DNA from: Hibiscus mutabilis
Lineage: Eukaryota; Streptophyta; Magnoliopsida; Malvales; Malvaceae
Direction of reading: 5' to 3'
Length of the DNA stretch: 64,000 bases
NCBI GenBank assembly: GCA_019671005.1
Contig: CM033732.1
Span: 15,535,932 to 15,599,931, forward strand
Shown here piece after piece: positions 36,088 to 47,621 of this stretch (within the stretch, counting starts at the first letter, position 1; every line of letters begins with the position of its first letter). The notes beneath the pieces are model-generated. The model was not told where the DNA came from, searched no databases, and saw only the letters and a list, made by a program, of their open reading frames with translations. The position numbers and the translations under genes were made by a program.

Positions 36088-37725
36088 TTACTCTTCTTCA
36101 GGGACACATCGGCGTATAACCTGATCTGCACATTGTTTAAACAAAAGAGGCTCGTCCCAAAAGTAATGCTTAGCATCATGGCGGAACCGCTTCTTCCCTT
36201 GGTGAGTAATGCCATAAGGTAAAATACCACAAACAAGGAAATTAACTAAATCCGCGTACCAGGGTATTGCCGAGGCATGTGCTGCCGTGGCGATTGCTCC
36301 CAGAATTGCCGAGGTGTGCGCGTCAAAGGCTGCTGTGGCGTTGAGGGTTGTCGAGGCGTGCGCGTCCATGGTTGCCGAGGCATTGAGGGTTGCCGAGGTA
36401 TGCGCGTCCATGGTTGCCGAGGCAACTAAAATTTGGTCATCCGGGAATGCATCGCATATCTCTAGATCCGCGTCCTCCTCCCTGTTGCGTTCTAAACGTG
36501 ATAAGTGGTCGGCCACTTGATTTTCTGTTCCTTTCCTATCCTTAATTTCAATATCAAATTCTTGTAAAAGTAATATCCAACGAATCAAACGAGGTTTGGC
36601 ATCCTTTTTAGCAAATAGATATTTGATTGTCGAATGGTCCGTATGAACAATTACCTTTGTACCAATCAAATAGGACCGGAACTTGTCAAATGCGAAAACT
36701 ACAGCTAGTAACTCTTTCTCCGTTGTTGTGTAATTCACTTGAGCACTATTAAGAGTTTTACTAGCGTAGTATATCACATGGAAGGTCTTACCTGTGCGTT
36801 GGCCTAGGACTGCTCCTACCGCGAAATCACTTGCATCACACATGAGCTCAAAAGGTAGCGTCCAATCTGGTGGAACGACAATGGGTGCCGAGGCAAGCTT
36901 TTTCTTTAGGGTTTCAAATGCTTGGGTGCAAGAATCATCAAAATCGAAGACTTTATCCTGTTCAAGCAGATTGCACAAGGGTTTAGTGATTTTAGAAAAA
37001 TTATGAATGAACCTCCTGTAAAAACCTGCATGTCCAAGAAAACTTCGAATTCCTTTAACCGAACTTTGTGGGGGTAATCTCTTGATCACGTCCACCTTGG
37101 CTTTGTCTACTTCAATTCCCTTGGATGAAATCTTGTGGCTGAGCACTATTCCTTCATCTACCATAAAATGGCATTTCTCCCAATTGAGGACTAAATCAGT
37201 TTCTTCACATCTTGCCAACACCTTCTCTAAATTTCCGAGACAACTGTCGAAGTCATTACCAAAAACAAAAAAATCATCCAAGAAAATCTCAAGGAAGTCT
37301 TCGACCATGTCTGAAAAGAGTGCCATCATGCATCTTTGGAAGGTTGCCGGGGCGTTACACAATCCGAACGGCATCCTTCGGAAGGCATAAGTACCGTATG
37401 GGCATGTGAAGGTTGTCTTTTCTTGATATTCTGGTGCTATGGCAATTTGATTGTAACCTGAATAACCATCAAGAAAACAATAAAAGGGTTTACCTGCAAG
37501 ATGGTCAAGCATTTGATCAATAAAGGGTAATGGGAAGTGATCTTTCCTGGTGGCTTTGTTTAGCTTTCGATAATCTATACAAACCCTCCAACCGGTCACA
37601 GTCCTGGTTGGAATGAGTTCATTATTTTCATTACTTACCACTGTTATACCTCCTTTTTCGGTACACATTGTACCGGACTTACCTACGCATACTATCGTAG
37701 ATAGGGTATATAATGCCGGCGTCAA
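36088..37725 (-). pseudogene. Element C reverse transcriptase and RNase H
   Basis: An open 545-codon frame. RT motifs are GGITVVSNENNELIP, WRVCIDYRKLNKATRKDHF, LPFIDQML, FTCPYGTYAFRRMPFGLC and the catalytic EIFLDDFFVFG. RNase H has LMCDASDFAVGAVLGQ, IYYASKTLNSAQ and VIVHTDHSTIKYL. After LIRWILLLQEFDIEI the linker to integrase holds an extra low-complexity block (about 36430-36255) of D/A/H/A/S/T repeats, encoded by about eight GCC/GGC palindromes; B has no such block. Upstream, two small indels near 37690-37640 separate this frame from gag-protease. The first ATG at 37725 is therefore not a true start. Confidence 0.9.
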
Positions 37726-40660
37726 GCCACTTGATGATTTCTTTCATTACAACCCCTTTCATGGCATGATTCAGTCTCCTCTGGGCCTCAATTGAAGGTT
37801 TGTGATCATCTTCCAACAAAATCTTGTGCATGCACACTACCGGGCTAATTCCCTTCAAGTCGGCAATTGTCCACCCTATTGCCTTTTTATGTAGCTTCAA
37901 CATCTTGATCAACTTCTTTTCCTGCTCAGGCTGTAACTTAGAAGAAATAATTACAGGCAATGTATTATCGGTTCCTAAGTATGCATATTTTAGTTGCTCT
38001 GGCAATTGTTTCAGCTCAAGAATCGGTGGTTGTTCAATAGAGGGTTTTTCGAGCTTACCTTCCTTACCTGAGTAATCGAGTGGTTCAAAGTATGTACCTG
38101 GTCGATTGACTAGCCAATTTGCCTCTTCTTATTGTTCCTCATCGACTGATTCTTCATACTCCTCAGGTTCCTCTTGATCGGCAATGTAGTTGCCGAGGCA
38201 ACTAAATTCCTCGTCGAAGTTAAACTCTGCCATGGCATGAAGAAGTTGGCATTCTTCTGGATCATCGGCATGCCTTAGTGTTTGGAACACATTTAGTTTA
38301 ACTTGCTGGTCATTCACCCTCATTGTGAGTTCTCCCTTTTCAACATCGATCAAGGTTTTCCCTGTTGCTAGGAATGGTCTCCCAAGAATGATGGGTGCAT
38401 GCTCATCTGCTTCACAATCCAAGACATTAAAGTCAGCGGGAAAAATAAATTTATCAACTTTTACCAGTATGTCCTCGATTTTTCCCTCTGGATGCACATA
38501 GGATCTGTCGGCTAGCTGTAGCATAACTGTTGTAGGTCTTGCCTTCCCGATTCCTAGTTTCTGGAAAACCGATTTAGGCATCAACTTTATGCTAGCCCCA
38601 AGGTCGCATAATGCTTTCCCGACATAGTGATTTCCAATGGAACAGGGTATTATGAAACTTCTGGGATCCTTCAACTTGGGTGGCATACGATTGTGCAACA
38701 TTGCCATGCATGCCTCTGTTGCGGCAACTGTTTCAAACTCTCCTAGCCTAGTTCTCTTGGACACAATGTCTTTAAGAAACTTGGCATAGTTTGGCATTTG
38801 TTCAATTGCTTCCACCAATGGCAAGTTGATGTGGACTTGCTTTAGGATATCAAGAAACTTCTTGAATTGGTATTCTTGCTTTTGTCGCTTCAACCTTTGT
38901 GGGAATGGTGGTGGAAGTCGGATATCTTCGATCCTTTCATTGGTTTGAAACCTGATTGACGGCATTGCCGGGACAATTGGAGTTGCTGAGGCATTATCAA
39001 TTGGGGTTACCGAGGCATGCTTATTGCGTGTTACCGAGGCGTCTTTATCGTCGGTTGCCGAGGCATGCTTATTGCCGGTTGCCGCGGCAATTCTTGGTTC
39101 AGCATCTGAGGCTTTGCCGCTAGGTTCATCTTGATCTTTTTGTGGAGTTTTGTTTGATGAGCGGGTTTGAACCTCTCTAAGTTGTTGGCCACTTCTAGTG
39201 GTGATCGCCTTACATTGCTCATGGCCAGTTCCTCTTGCGACTTCAGTATCGTTAGGTAAACCTCCTTGCGGTCTAGTATTCAGATTTTGAGCAAACTGTC
39301 CGACTTGATTTTCCAATGATTTGATTGCCGCCTCTTGGTTTTGCAATCTCATCTCGGTCCTGTTAATAAAAGCATCAGTTCTTTTTATGAAATTACTATT
39401 CTCAGCCATATAAGATTCAGTTTTCATCATAAAAGCATTTAGAGAATTTTCCAAAGAACTGGATGTTGTCGGTTGTTGCTGCGGCAACTGTTGCCGTGGC
39501 ATATTCTGCTGTAATCCCGATGCTTGTGCATTCTAATTGTTCTGGTTTAGAGCATTGTTGGGATTACTCCATGAAAAATTCGGGTGCTTCTTCCAAGCTG
39601 GATTGTATGTATTGGACATCACATTGTTGTTCCGATTGTAATTCCCCACATAGAAGCTGGATTCCGGATTCTGCATACATTCAGAAGAATTATGGTTGTC
39701 ACCACATAACTCACAAAAAGAATCCATTACCTTGACTTCATGTGTGTTGTTTGGTTTTTGCATGTTCTGGATCATCTTGGTTAAAGTGGCCAATTGTGCC
39801 GAAATTGAATCTGATGATCCTAGTTCATGTATTGTGGCTTGGCGTCTAACTCATCCTCTTCTAGTAGATGGGAATTGATAATCATTCTTGGCCAGCCTGT
39901 TTAAAATTTGCATTGCTTCTTCCGGCGACTTATCTAAGAGTATGCTGTTTGCCGAGGCATCTAGCATCATCCTTGTTGGTGTATTCACGGCGTTGTAAAA
40001 CATTGTTACTTGAGTCCACACCGGGAATCCGTGTAGGGGGCATTTGTGTAGAAGTTCTCTATATCGCTATCAAGCCTCGTACATGGATTCATCATCTGCC
40101 TGCCGAAAAGAAGTAATGTCGTTATGAAGCTTATGAGTCAAATTTGTAGGATTAAACCGAGCAAGGAAATCACGACAAAGATCGGTCCAAGATGCTATTG
40201 ATCCGACAGGAATGCTATTCAACCATGCTTTCGCCCTATCCCTCAGTGAATAGGGGAATAATCTTAATCGTAAGACATCGGGGGTGACTCCGTGTATTTT
40301 GAACGAGTTGCAAATCTCGAGGAAAGATTTCAGATGTTGCCGTGCATCTTCAGTTGCTGAGCCGCCAAATTGACCTATTGTGTTGATCATATTAAACATT
40401 ACCGGTTTTAACTCAAAGTGGTCGGCTTCAATTTCGGGTGCGACAACTCCTGGATTAAGTCCATCAAGATCTTCTTCAAGATAGTCTCGAATAGTTCTGT
40501 TTCGTGCAAGAGTCACTCCTCCTCCTACTGGAACATCTCGATTCATATTGCCGTCTTGATTAGCCATTGGTACTCTTATCCTCCGTCTAAGTCTTTGTAA
40601 GGTTTGTTCGATTTCTGGATCAAAGGGATATTCTGGTGTAGTCGGTCTCGCCCTGGTCAT
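37679..40660 (-). pseudogene. Element C gag-protease polyprotein with premature stops
   Basis: One continuous frame from 40660 (MTRARPTTPEYPFDPEIEQ; this ATG matches B's start better than the one at 40678). Capsid: TIRDYLEEDLDGLNPGVVAP, RLFPYSLRDRAKAWLNSIPV and WTDLCRDFLARFNPTNL. Two stops fall right after DDESMYEA (about 40070), others near 39850 and 39535. The zinc knuckle is CELCGDNHNSSEC (about 39720-39680). An Ala/Ser/Thr-His repeat block (39100-38950) is encoded by palindromes. The protease region has LCDLGASIKLMPKSVF (about 38620-38570) and ILGRPFLATGKTLIDVEKG. A stop follows at 38129, then the N-terminal RT with EIIKWLDAGIIYPI up to the frameshift at about 37690. Confidence 0.88.
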
Positions 40661-40759
40661 ATACCAATGCAAAACCAAAGTTTGTTAGCCCTTTGAATCT
40701 TAAACAAGAAAAGTAAAAAGAAAGTGCAAGAAAATAAAAACAAAGTCGCTATTGCCAAT

Positions 40760-40774
40760 CCCGTAACGGCGCCA
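40760..40774 (-). other. Element C primer-binding site (tRNA-Asp type)
   Basis: The minus strand reads TGGCGCCGTTACGGG, one base from the tRNA-Asp complement TGGCGCCGTTGCCGG over the first dozen positions; 7 nt from the LTR. F's site (62081-62097) is the perfect version. Confidence 0.85.
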
Positions 40775-40781
40775 AAAAACT

Positions 40782-42380
40782 TGTTGCGCGTAATAAGTGC
40801 TACGCAATTGTGCAAGTATACACGTTGCAAGTTATAGTATAAAAGATATCGTCTCCACAGGGATTGGTGCCACTTCAAGAATCTAGTCTCTTGCACTGTA
40901 AAAAGTAAAAACACAAATAAAGGATTATAGGAGTTTAACTAATAACTAATCTAGAAAGCAATAAAGTAAAAGAAAAGATGAGATCAAATGAGAGGGAGAT
41001 AGGCCAGGTTATCGTGAGTTGAGGTGTGATAGCCGATTGGATCGTCTTGGTAAAAGAGTGCACGGGCAACTCAGTTGTCGTGGCAACTTGCACAACGGGG
41101 TTGCCTTGGCAACTAATCGATGGTTGCCTGGGCAACTAGTTGGGCAACTACTTGGGCGTCTGGGCAGCAACCTTCAAGGTTCGGTAGAGCGTTCTTCAAT
41201 GGTTTCTTCTTATCCCTAAGTCGAAACTCTAGCTACTTGTGCATGCCTTGATAATACATCCCTGCGTGAATCAAGGGTGAACAACAACCAATCTTGCGCT
41301 CCTCTTAGCCGTTGAAATCCTTAACTTATTCCTAAGCCGGATTAATCTTCACCATCAATAGATTGAATAAAGATCATATTCATTCGTTTCTTGAATCTAA
41401 CTCTCCCGATATTAGATAAATAGATGAAATCACGAGATCCTCTCCCAATTCACTCGCAAACAAGAATAAGAACCAAGAATGAATAAACCTTGAATAGAAA
41501 AGTGCAAACTCTTATTACCTAAACAAAAACCAATAGTTTCTCACAACCACAAAACACAATAACCATAGCCAAATAGATTTAGTTCATGGCTAGGTTCCAA
41601 AGAAACACAAGATAAATAATCCCTAGCATGAACCCAATCGAACAAGAAAGAAAAGATGAAGAAGGAGGCTTGTCGAAATCCTCCTTGCCCTAGATGCTTG
41701 TCGAAAATTCTCTCATCTTGCTCTCTCCTTGGACTTGTCGAAATTGCCCTCTCTTGCTCTCTCTTGATTGTCGAAATCTCCATCTTATTTATAGGGCTAG
41801 GCCAAAGTCCTTCTTTGAGGAGGAAGTTAATCTAGAATTAAATTATCTTTAAAGAATATAATTCTTTATTATAATTGTATTCCTACTAGAACTTCTCCTA
41901 TCTTCTTGGAATTTAATTCTTCTTTAATCTCTGTATGGCAATCAAATTCCTTTGGGTTTGGGCTTTGCTCCACGTCATCTGGGGCTTGTATAGTCATCAA
42001 TTTCGACTACCATATCACCTTTGCTCTTGTCGACAATTGCCATGGCAACTGACTCGGCGTCTCCTTCATGCATTGCCCTGGAAACTAGTTCGGCATATCC
42101 TTCATGTATTGCCCTGGCAACTAGCTCGGCATATCCTTCATGTATTGCCCTGGCAACTAGCTCTAGCCTTGCTTTCGTAAGTGATCCTGCACATACACAC
42201 AAAACGCACCAGAGCAGCATCTTTTCCCACAAAAACTACCAAGTTATGTAATCAAGCTCAACGATGGAAGGAAACATGGATTAATGCATGAATGGCTAAT
42301 TATGCAACTAATATGAGCCTAAGTCTAACAATAATATGAGTAAAAAGGGTAAGAAAAATAGTACTTTTGAACACTTATCA
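40782..42380 (-). repeat. Element C 5' LTR (promoter LTR)
   Basis: Same length and layout as 30475-32072, with few differences by eye. Plus-strand start TGTTGCGCG, end CACTTATCA, then the ATAAT duplicate. TATA box on the minus strand at 41793-41786. Palindrome triplet at about 41074-41140 and four tandem units at about 42030-42170. This is the copy that would drive the genomic transcript. Confidence 0.93.
41786..41793 (-). promoter_or_regulatory. TATA box in C 5' LTR
   Basis: TATAAATA on the minus strand within CCCTATAAATAAGATGG. Downstream leader contains repeated TTTCGACAAT/G motifs about 35 bp apart. Confidence 0.65.
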
Positions 42381-42385
42381 ATAAT
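42381..42385. repeat. Element C target-site duplication, right copy
   Basis: ATAAT, identical to 30470-30474. The solo LTR resumes here. Confidence 0.9.
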
Positions 42386-44356
42386 CTATTTCTCATGATA
42401 CATTATCTAGTATATTGGCTTTCAAGTGACTCAAACAAGTTTCAAACCATTTACAAAAACACATCGCATTCACATATTTCTCAAGTGGTTCCTGCGACCA
42501 CTTCACATACATTCCTCAACTGGAGTAATGAAACATTTACCCACCTCAACGGTTTAAACTGGAGCAACAAAACATTTACCCACCTTAACGGTTTGGATGT
42601 ATAAATCCACCAGCGGGAGAAAACGAAACATTTACCCACCTCGACTGCTACAGTTCTCATGGTGGAGTCTACGGCACACTCACAACTCCTCGACACACAT
42701 GAGGAGAATTTTACAGTGCACTTTAAACCCTATGGCTAGCCAACTATATCCGATAACATTTTAATCACAACCACTTGCCAATATACTCAATAAAACAACA
42801 TTATCTCACTGTTTTACATATGCATAAAATCAATCCAATTTCAAACATGCTAAACCATGCTTTATAGTATTCTAAAAAATACTTTCACAAATCATGTTTC
42901 ATTCTCAATAATCATCGTATATGATCTTTTGCAACATCGTTCATTTCTAAAGCATGCATAATACAGTGAGTAATCAAAACCATCAACATGTGCATGAGAT
43001 TATATTTCGCAATACAGAAAACGGGAGAGAGCTCAACCAATATTTACTTCCTAGCTTAGATAAGTGTTTCAAACTTATTCTAAACTCCCACAAATTCTTT
43101 CAAAACCGATTTAGAGCAGTAAAACATATTTCCACTCACGGACAACCCAAATCTCGCTAGTCGATACGCGATTAATCCCGTGAAGCTTCTGCAACCTCTC
43201 CAAACGCTATAGGATTCAACTCCCCTACTTTTCCTAAACAAAAACAGAGGATTAATGCACTTCCATGCATCTCAAATCCCCCGCAAACAACAAACACAAC
43301 TTCCCCTCCCTTAGATCCATCAAATGCCTCTCTAAAGCATCCGAAAACAACATCAAACCTCAACTAAACAAAGCCCAACAAAAAGCTATTAATTTCAACA
43401 TCTTAAAAACATCAATAACATCCAAAAATCCTAAACAAATCCTTATACCTCCAGCAACATCACAACACCAAGATCACATCAAAAACCAACTATAGACAAC
43501 CTAGAAAATTATCAATTCATGTAGTTTCGGGATTCCTCTAATTAACCTCTTCTTTTAACATTAAAATGCGTCTTATAAGAGATCTAAATAAATTAGATTC
43601 ATACAAAATAGATCCAAATTAGTTTTTATTCAATTTCCACACAAAACTAAATTTAATTACCAAATCCATTTTTAAATCATAATTCCATAACATAAATCAG
43701 TAGCAAAGGATCAAGAACTTGGGAATTTCAATAAAGAACCTTTAATTAGAGGAGAGAAATGAAAATCACCTCTAATTGCTGATTTCTCCCTTAATTGGCA
43801 AAGTTTGGTTGAAATCCAAATCGATTTTGTTGCAAGAATCAAAGAAATCAAGTAGGTAATCAAAAGAAAATAAAAAGGAATTGATTCCTGGAAATTTTGG
43901 AAAGATTTTGATAGTTTGGCTGCTGAGAAAGTTGAGAGAAAAGTAAAAGCAAAGTTAGTTATGTAAGAAAATGATTTTGTGAGAATTGAAATCCTTTTAT
44001 TAAATCTATTTTCTTTTAATATTAAAATAATTTAAAAACACTTTAAAAATAGACTAAATTAAGGGAAAATCTGAGTTTTGACCCTTTTACGATTTAGTCA
44101 CCAAAAACAGTTTTGAAACTGTTCATTTTAGTCACTAGACCAAAATGTCCCAAAATCAAAATTAATTACTTCAAATTGAATTTACCAAAATACTTAAAAT
44201 ATCAATTAAGTATTCTGTAACATTTTTCCATATTTTATTTTATCCAAAAATAATTTTATAAGATTTAATTCCCTAACTAATTCGAAGCCTAACCCAATTC
44301 TCCCGAACCGTCTATTTGATCTGGTTAACTTCTAGGCCCAATTTTCGGGTGTTACA

Positions 44357-45259
44357 TCTCTTGGGTACAAGAATTTTACACCCACATCAATCACGATAGA
44401 GAAAAACTGGTACAAGCTAGGGGCAAATTTGTGGATTTCTCGACCACTGCAATAGAACAACATTATCAATTCGTTAACCACCAAGAAACCCACACCACTT
44501 CCATGGCCTTAGATGCAAACTGAACATACTCCATGATTCTTCAGGACCTTTGTGTTCTAGGAACGACTTGGACTAGAGAAGACCATGAGAGAATGGTGTA
44601 GTGGTGACAACTCAAGCCTAATTCAGATTTTGGCCCACATCATTAACAATCGTCTCTTGCCCACCAAAAATCGTGAGACTTTTTCTCTCTGTCGGATGTT
44701 GCTACTTGATTCTCTTCTAAAGGGATGAGACCAGTTCCCTGCATAGCTGATCCATGCTACCATTGTTGAAAAAGTTGCCTCAATAAGTAAACCACAAGAT
44801 TTATTCTTCCCCAACTTTATTACTACACTCTGTGCAAAGGAAATAGTTAAACCATGGGTGGGGGACATCATCATTGATGCTCTTCTAGGTTTGATTCCTT
44901 CACAAGTGGAGGAAATGAAGGGTTATACCCAAATTACACCTTCTACCGTTGCCTCTACCTCACCTCTCTCCCTCAAGGAGATTGTCGTTAAGACTCTCCG
45001 AACCACTTTGCAACCATATTTTTTAACGGTTCAACGAAGAGAATTGCAACAACATACACTATTCTAGAAATTGCTTCCAGATGAACCAATGGAGTTTTCG
45101 ATAATGCCACTTGAACTCCTTGTACATGCACCCGCACCCACCACCAGACAGAGACATCGACCAGATATTGAAGCTGTTACCTCCTCCCGCTCTGCCAAGA
45201 GACCAACGTCTACCCTGGATAAAGGCAAGGGCATAATCATTCGAGAACCACCTCTCTAG
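44357..45259 (+). pseudogene. Element D ORF3, 3' part
   Basis: Begins at the TCTCT duplicate and reads SWVQEFYTHINHDREKLVQA, continuing the ORF left at 29070. RGKFVDFSTTAIEQHYQF matches the VRDKAILISPENVNTFYG block of C. A later frame (44858-45067) gives the long helical stretch through VGDIIIDALLGLIPSQVEE. The end at 45259 is Ser/Arg/Lys-rich (SRSAKRPTSTLDKGKG), like the basic tails of B and C ORF3. Several stops and at least two frameshifts. Confidence 0.75.
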
Positions 45260-45475
45260 TACTCCCTAGGTTAGTTTTTCTTTTTTCTTTTTATTTAGTT
45301 TTTCATTATGTATATACATGTTTCTTTTTTGCATATTTGCTTTTCTTTTCCTTTTCTTTTTGCATTGGGGACAATGCTCTTCTCAAGTTTGAGAGAGTAC
45401 TATCCCATGTTTATATTAGGTTAAATTTAGGTAAAATTAAAAATTTTAATCATTAATCACGATCTCCTAAAGAAA
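45260..45475 (+). other. Element D truncated 3' untranslated region
   Basis: Contains the first polypurine module (GGGGACAATGC, then CAAGTTTGAGAGAG, 45366-45398), matching position 7367 in B and 32860 in C. The expected ~1 kb further and the 3' LTR are absent; B gag begins at about 45475. Confidence 0.65.
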
Positions 45476-47326
45476 TTTTACAAAGATTGCCATCTGATCG
45501 ATAGCCTCAAGGAATAAGACATCAATATGCAGTTCTTTGAGCATCTCCAAGAATTTATAGAATTGAACATCTTGCTTTTGAGCCTTCAATCACTTTGGAA
45601 ATGGTGGAGGAGGTCTAGGCTCGCCTCGTGGTGTTTTGGATGCTATAGCATCATGTTCTTTACTCTCATTTCTATCAGCAGTAAGGTACGTCATTGTATC
45701 TAGCATAGTTGGTGCATCTTTAGATGGTAGAGCATCGGCTGGTTTCTTATTCGGGGTGGAATCAACAAGGTGTTCTCCCTAAACTTGTCATCTTTGTCCA
45801 ATTGCTTGCCACTGCTCAATGTGATGGCATTGCATTGCTCCGCACCAAAGGTCTTAGTGATTTCATTATCACTAGGTAAACTACCTTGGGGTCTGGTCTT
45901 CAGGAGTTGAGCAATCTGCCCAACCTATGTTTCTAATAACCTCAGCGAAGCACCATGATTTTATAGGATCGCTTGTTGGTTTTGAGCATAGTTACTTGCG
46001 TTGTTAGCATATCTCCATGATTCTTCAGATTTGTCGAATGATCCTATAAAATAACCCTAGCAGTGTCCATAAAATTTTTATAGAAAGTTTTAAAAGAATT
46101 AGAAGAAGAAACTTCCTAATTCTGCTTTTGGGCAGTCTGTCAGAATCTAGGAGGTTCTGTCGTAGCATTCGGTTTAACTTCTGTGTTGGAGGTGTTGCCT
46201 CTTTAATTTCCCCATCCGAAATTTGGATGTTGTCGCCACCCAGGATTATATGTGTCAGAGTAGGGGTTGTTGTTGCAGTTGTAGTTCCCCACATAGCATC
46301 TAGATTCTTGTTGTTGGGGGCATTCACTCGACTGGTGTTCCCTGTCACAATGCTCACAAGTGTAATTAACGACCTTGGCATCTCGTGTATTAGATGGTGG
46401 TTAGAGGTTCTTGAGCATATTTTTGATTGCGAAAAGTTGAGCCGCCACGCTCTGGGACTCATCTAAGTGAATAGTTTTAGAAGATTTAGGACCATGGCTC
46501 AACCTTGCCATAACAAATTGAAAGTATTGTTGGCTATCTGGTCAAGAATTTTGAATACTTCTTCAAGATCTTTGTCTAATAGGATGCCAATAGCCGAAGA
46601 ATCAATCATCGTTCTTGTGGGGGCATTAACAATGTTGTAAAATGTTACCACTTGAAGCCAATCCTAAAATCCGTGAATCGAGCACTTGCGTAGCATCTCT
46701 TTGTATTTGTCCTAACATTTGTACATGAATTCATCCTCTTTTTTCCAAAATGCTATGATATCGCTCCACAACTGGTTGTTCACATTCGGTGGATTGTATT
46801 GAAGTAGGAAACAATGGCAAAGATCCTCCCAAGACCCAATAGATCTCGGTGGTTCTCCCTTCAACCATGTTTTTGCTCTATCTTTCAAGGAATACGGGAA
46901 AATTTTTCGTTTCAAAACATCATCGTGCACTCCTTGTTGTTTGAAGCAATCACATACTTCCAAGAAGGCTCGGATATGCTCTCTAGTATCCTCCCTTAGC
47001 AATCCACTAAACTGTATGATAGAGTTTAACATGCTGAAAATGACATGCTTAAGCTCGAATTGAGCCGTCTGGATTTCTGGCATAATGATCCCTGGAGTCA
47101 AATAATCTAGAACGGGTACAAAGTTATCCCGAGTAGGCCTCATTTGAACTACCCTCAGTTCACCTCCAAGTGCTCCATCAACTGAATTGTTGAGGTTATT
47201 TTTTAGGTTTTTATTTCGAGCTGGATCCCCCATTGCTCTTTGCTCTTGTTTTCTAGCATGAAAAAATCTTTCCATCTCTAGTTCAAATGGAATAAGGGGT
47301 TCTTCTCGATGCGTGGTTTTGGTCAT
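45476..47326 (-). pseudogene. Element B gag
   Basis: The start MTKTTHREEPLIPFELEMER at 47326 aligns with C gag. The capsid stays open to 46712: SLLREDTREHIRAFLEVCDC is slightly diverged, then FPYSLKDRAKTWLKGEPPRS and WEDLCHCFLLQYNPPNVNNQ. It ends at DEFMYKC with a stop, the same place where C gag carries its double stop. The zinc knuckle is YTCEHCDREHQSSECPQ (about 46365-46315). The rest of gag runs to about 45480 with many stops, and is cut off where D's 3' end abuts. Confidence 0.85.
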
Positions 47327-47425
47327 GCACTAATAACACACCTGAAAAGAAAAACAAGAAAATAAAAGTTATAATTAAACTAAAAATTAAATATAATTAC
47401 TACGCTATAATCACCAACTGTCAAT

Positions 47426-47442
47426 CTCCGGTAGTGGTGCCA
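47426..47442 (-). other. Element B primer-binding site (tRNA-Asp type, mutated)
   Basis: The minus strand reads TGGCACCACTACCGGAG, collinear with TGGCGCCGTTGCCGGGG with several transitions, mostly G to A or C to T. It lies 6 nt from the LTR remnant. Confidence 0.7.
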
Positions 47443-47448
47443 AAAACT

Positions 47449-47608
47449 TAATGCTTGTATGATAAAAGCGCAAATTAGAGCAAATATACATGTCACTCAA
47501 GTAATAAAGTGATAAGTAGAGTGTCGAACCTACAAGGATTGGAGTGAAAAACTCAAAGTAATTGTACGTAAAAGTTAGTGAAATAATAATGTGTGGAATA
47601 AGAACTAA
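47449..47608 (-). repeat. Element B 5' LTR remnant
   Basis: About 160 bp collinear with 4996-5155 (shared GATAAGTAGAGTG and AAGGATTGGAGTG). Homology stops at about 47608, so most of the promoter LTR is lost and B could not be transcribed from its own 5' end. Confidence 0.8.
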
Positions 47609-47621
47609 AAAAGTAAGTATT

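Larger units (their letters stand above)
30475..42380 (-). mobile_element. Element C: young Athila-like Ty3/gypsy retrotransposon
   Basis: 11.9 kb, complete in layout on the minus strand: 5' LTR (42380-40782), tRNA-Asp-type primer site, gag-protease (40660-38129), RT/RNase H (37725-36088), integrase (36087-34990), ORF3 (34484-32935), 3' untranslated region with two polypurine tracts and a hairpin-like array, and 3' LTR (32072-30475). The LTRs look nearly identical by eye and the ATAAT duplication is perfect, so this is the youngest insertion of the nest. Coding frames need only a few stop or frame corrections, yet are not intact. The GTTGCCNNGGCAAC palindrome recurs through LTRs and genes. 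Confidence 0.92.
29071..44356 (-). mobile_element. Solo LTR of the A (Tekay) family, split by element C
   Basis: The two halves (29071-30474 and 42386-44356) are, reversed, collinear with the 3.5-kb A LTR. The left edge TGTAACCCC corresponds to A's GGGGGTTACA end, and the right edge GGGTGTTACA to A's TGTAATACCC start. The left half carries the palindrome cluster (29494-29760) and AGAGCGTAAGC (about 30210), seen in A LTRs as GCTTACGCTCT. Total LTR length without C is about 3.4 kb. No internal region or partner LTR exists and the target duplication is perfect, so LTR-LTR recombination removed the rest. Confidence 0.88.
23959..45475 (+). mobile_element. Element D: internally deleted Athila-like element, inserted in B
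   Basis: Plus-strand order: 5' LTR (about 23959-25262), tRNA-Asp-type primer site, gag, protease, a collapsed RT remnant (about 27950-28230), ORF3 (28767-29070 and 44357-45259) and one polypurine tract (about 45387). Most of RT, all RNase H and all integrase are missing. The 3' LTR and about 1 kb before it are also missing: the sequence passes at about 45475 into B's gag. A single deletion removing D's 3' end together with about 1.4 kb of B explains both losses; that is inference. Its ORF3 is split by the 29071-44356 solo LTR. Confidence 0.75.
4996..47608 (-). mobile_element. Element B: Athila-like Ty3/gypsy retrotransposon, outer shell of the nest
   Basis: Minus-strand order, from high to low coordinates: LTR remnant (47608-47449), tRNA-Asp-type primer site (47442-47426), gag (47326-45480), RT/RNase H (23958-22795), integrase (22770-21600), ORF3 (20968-20900 and 9096-7480), untranslated 3' region and 3' LTR (6389-4996). 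It is interrupted by element A between the two ORF3 parts and by element D between gag and RT. About 1.4 kb of B, corresponding to protease and N-terminal RT in element C, is missing at the D junction. All genes are heavily mutated, so B is the oldest Athila-like copy here. Confidence 0.8.
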
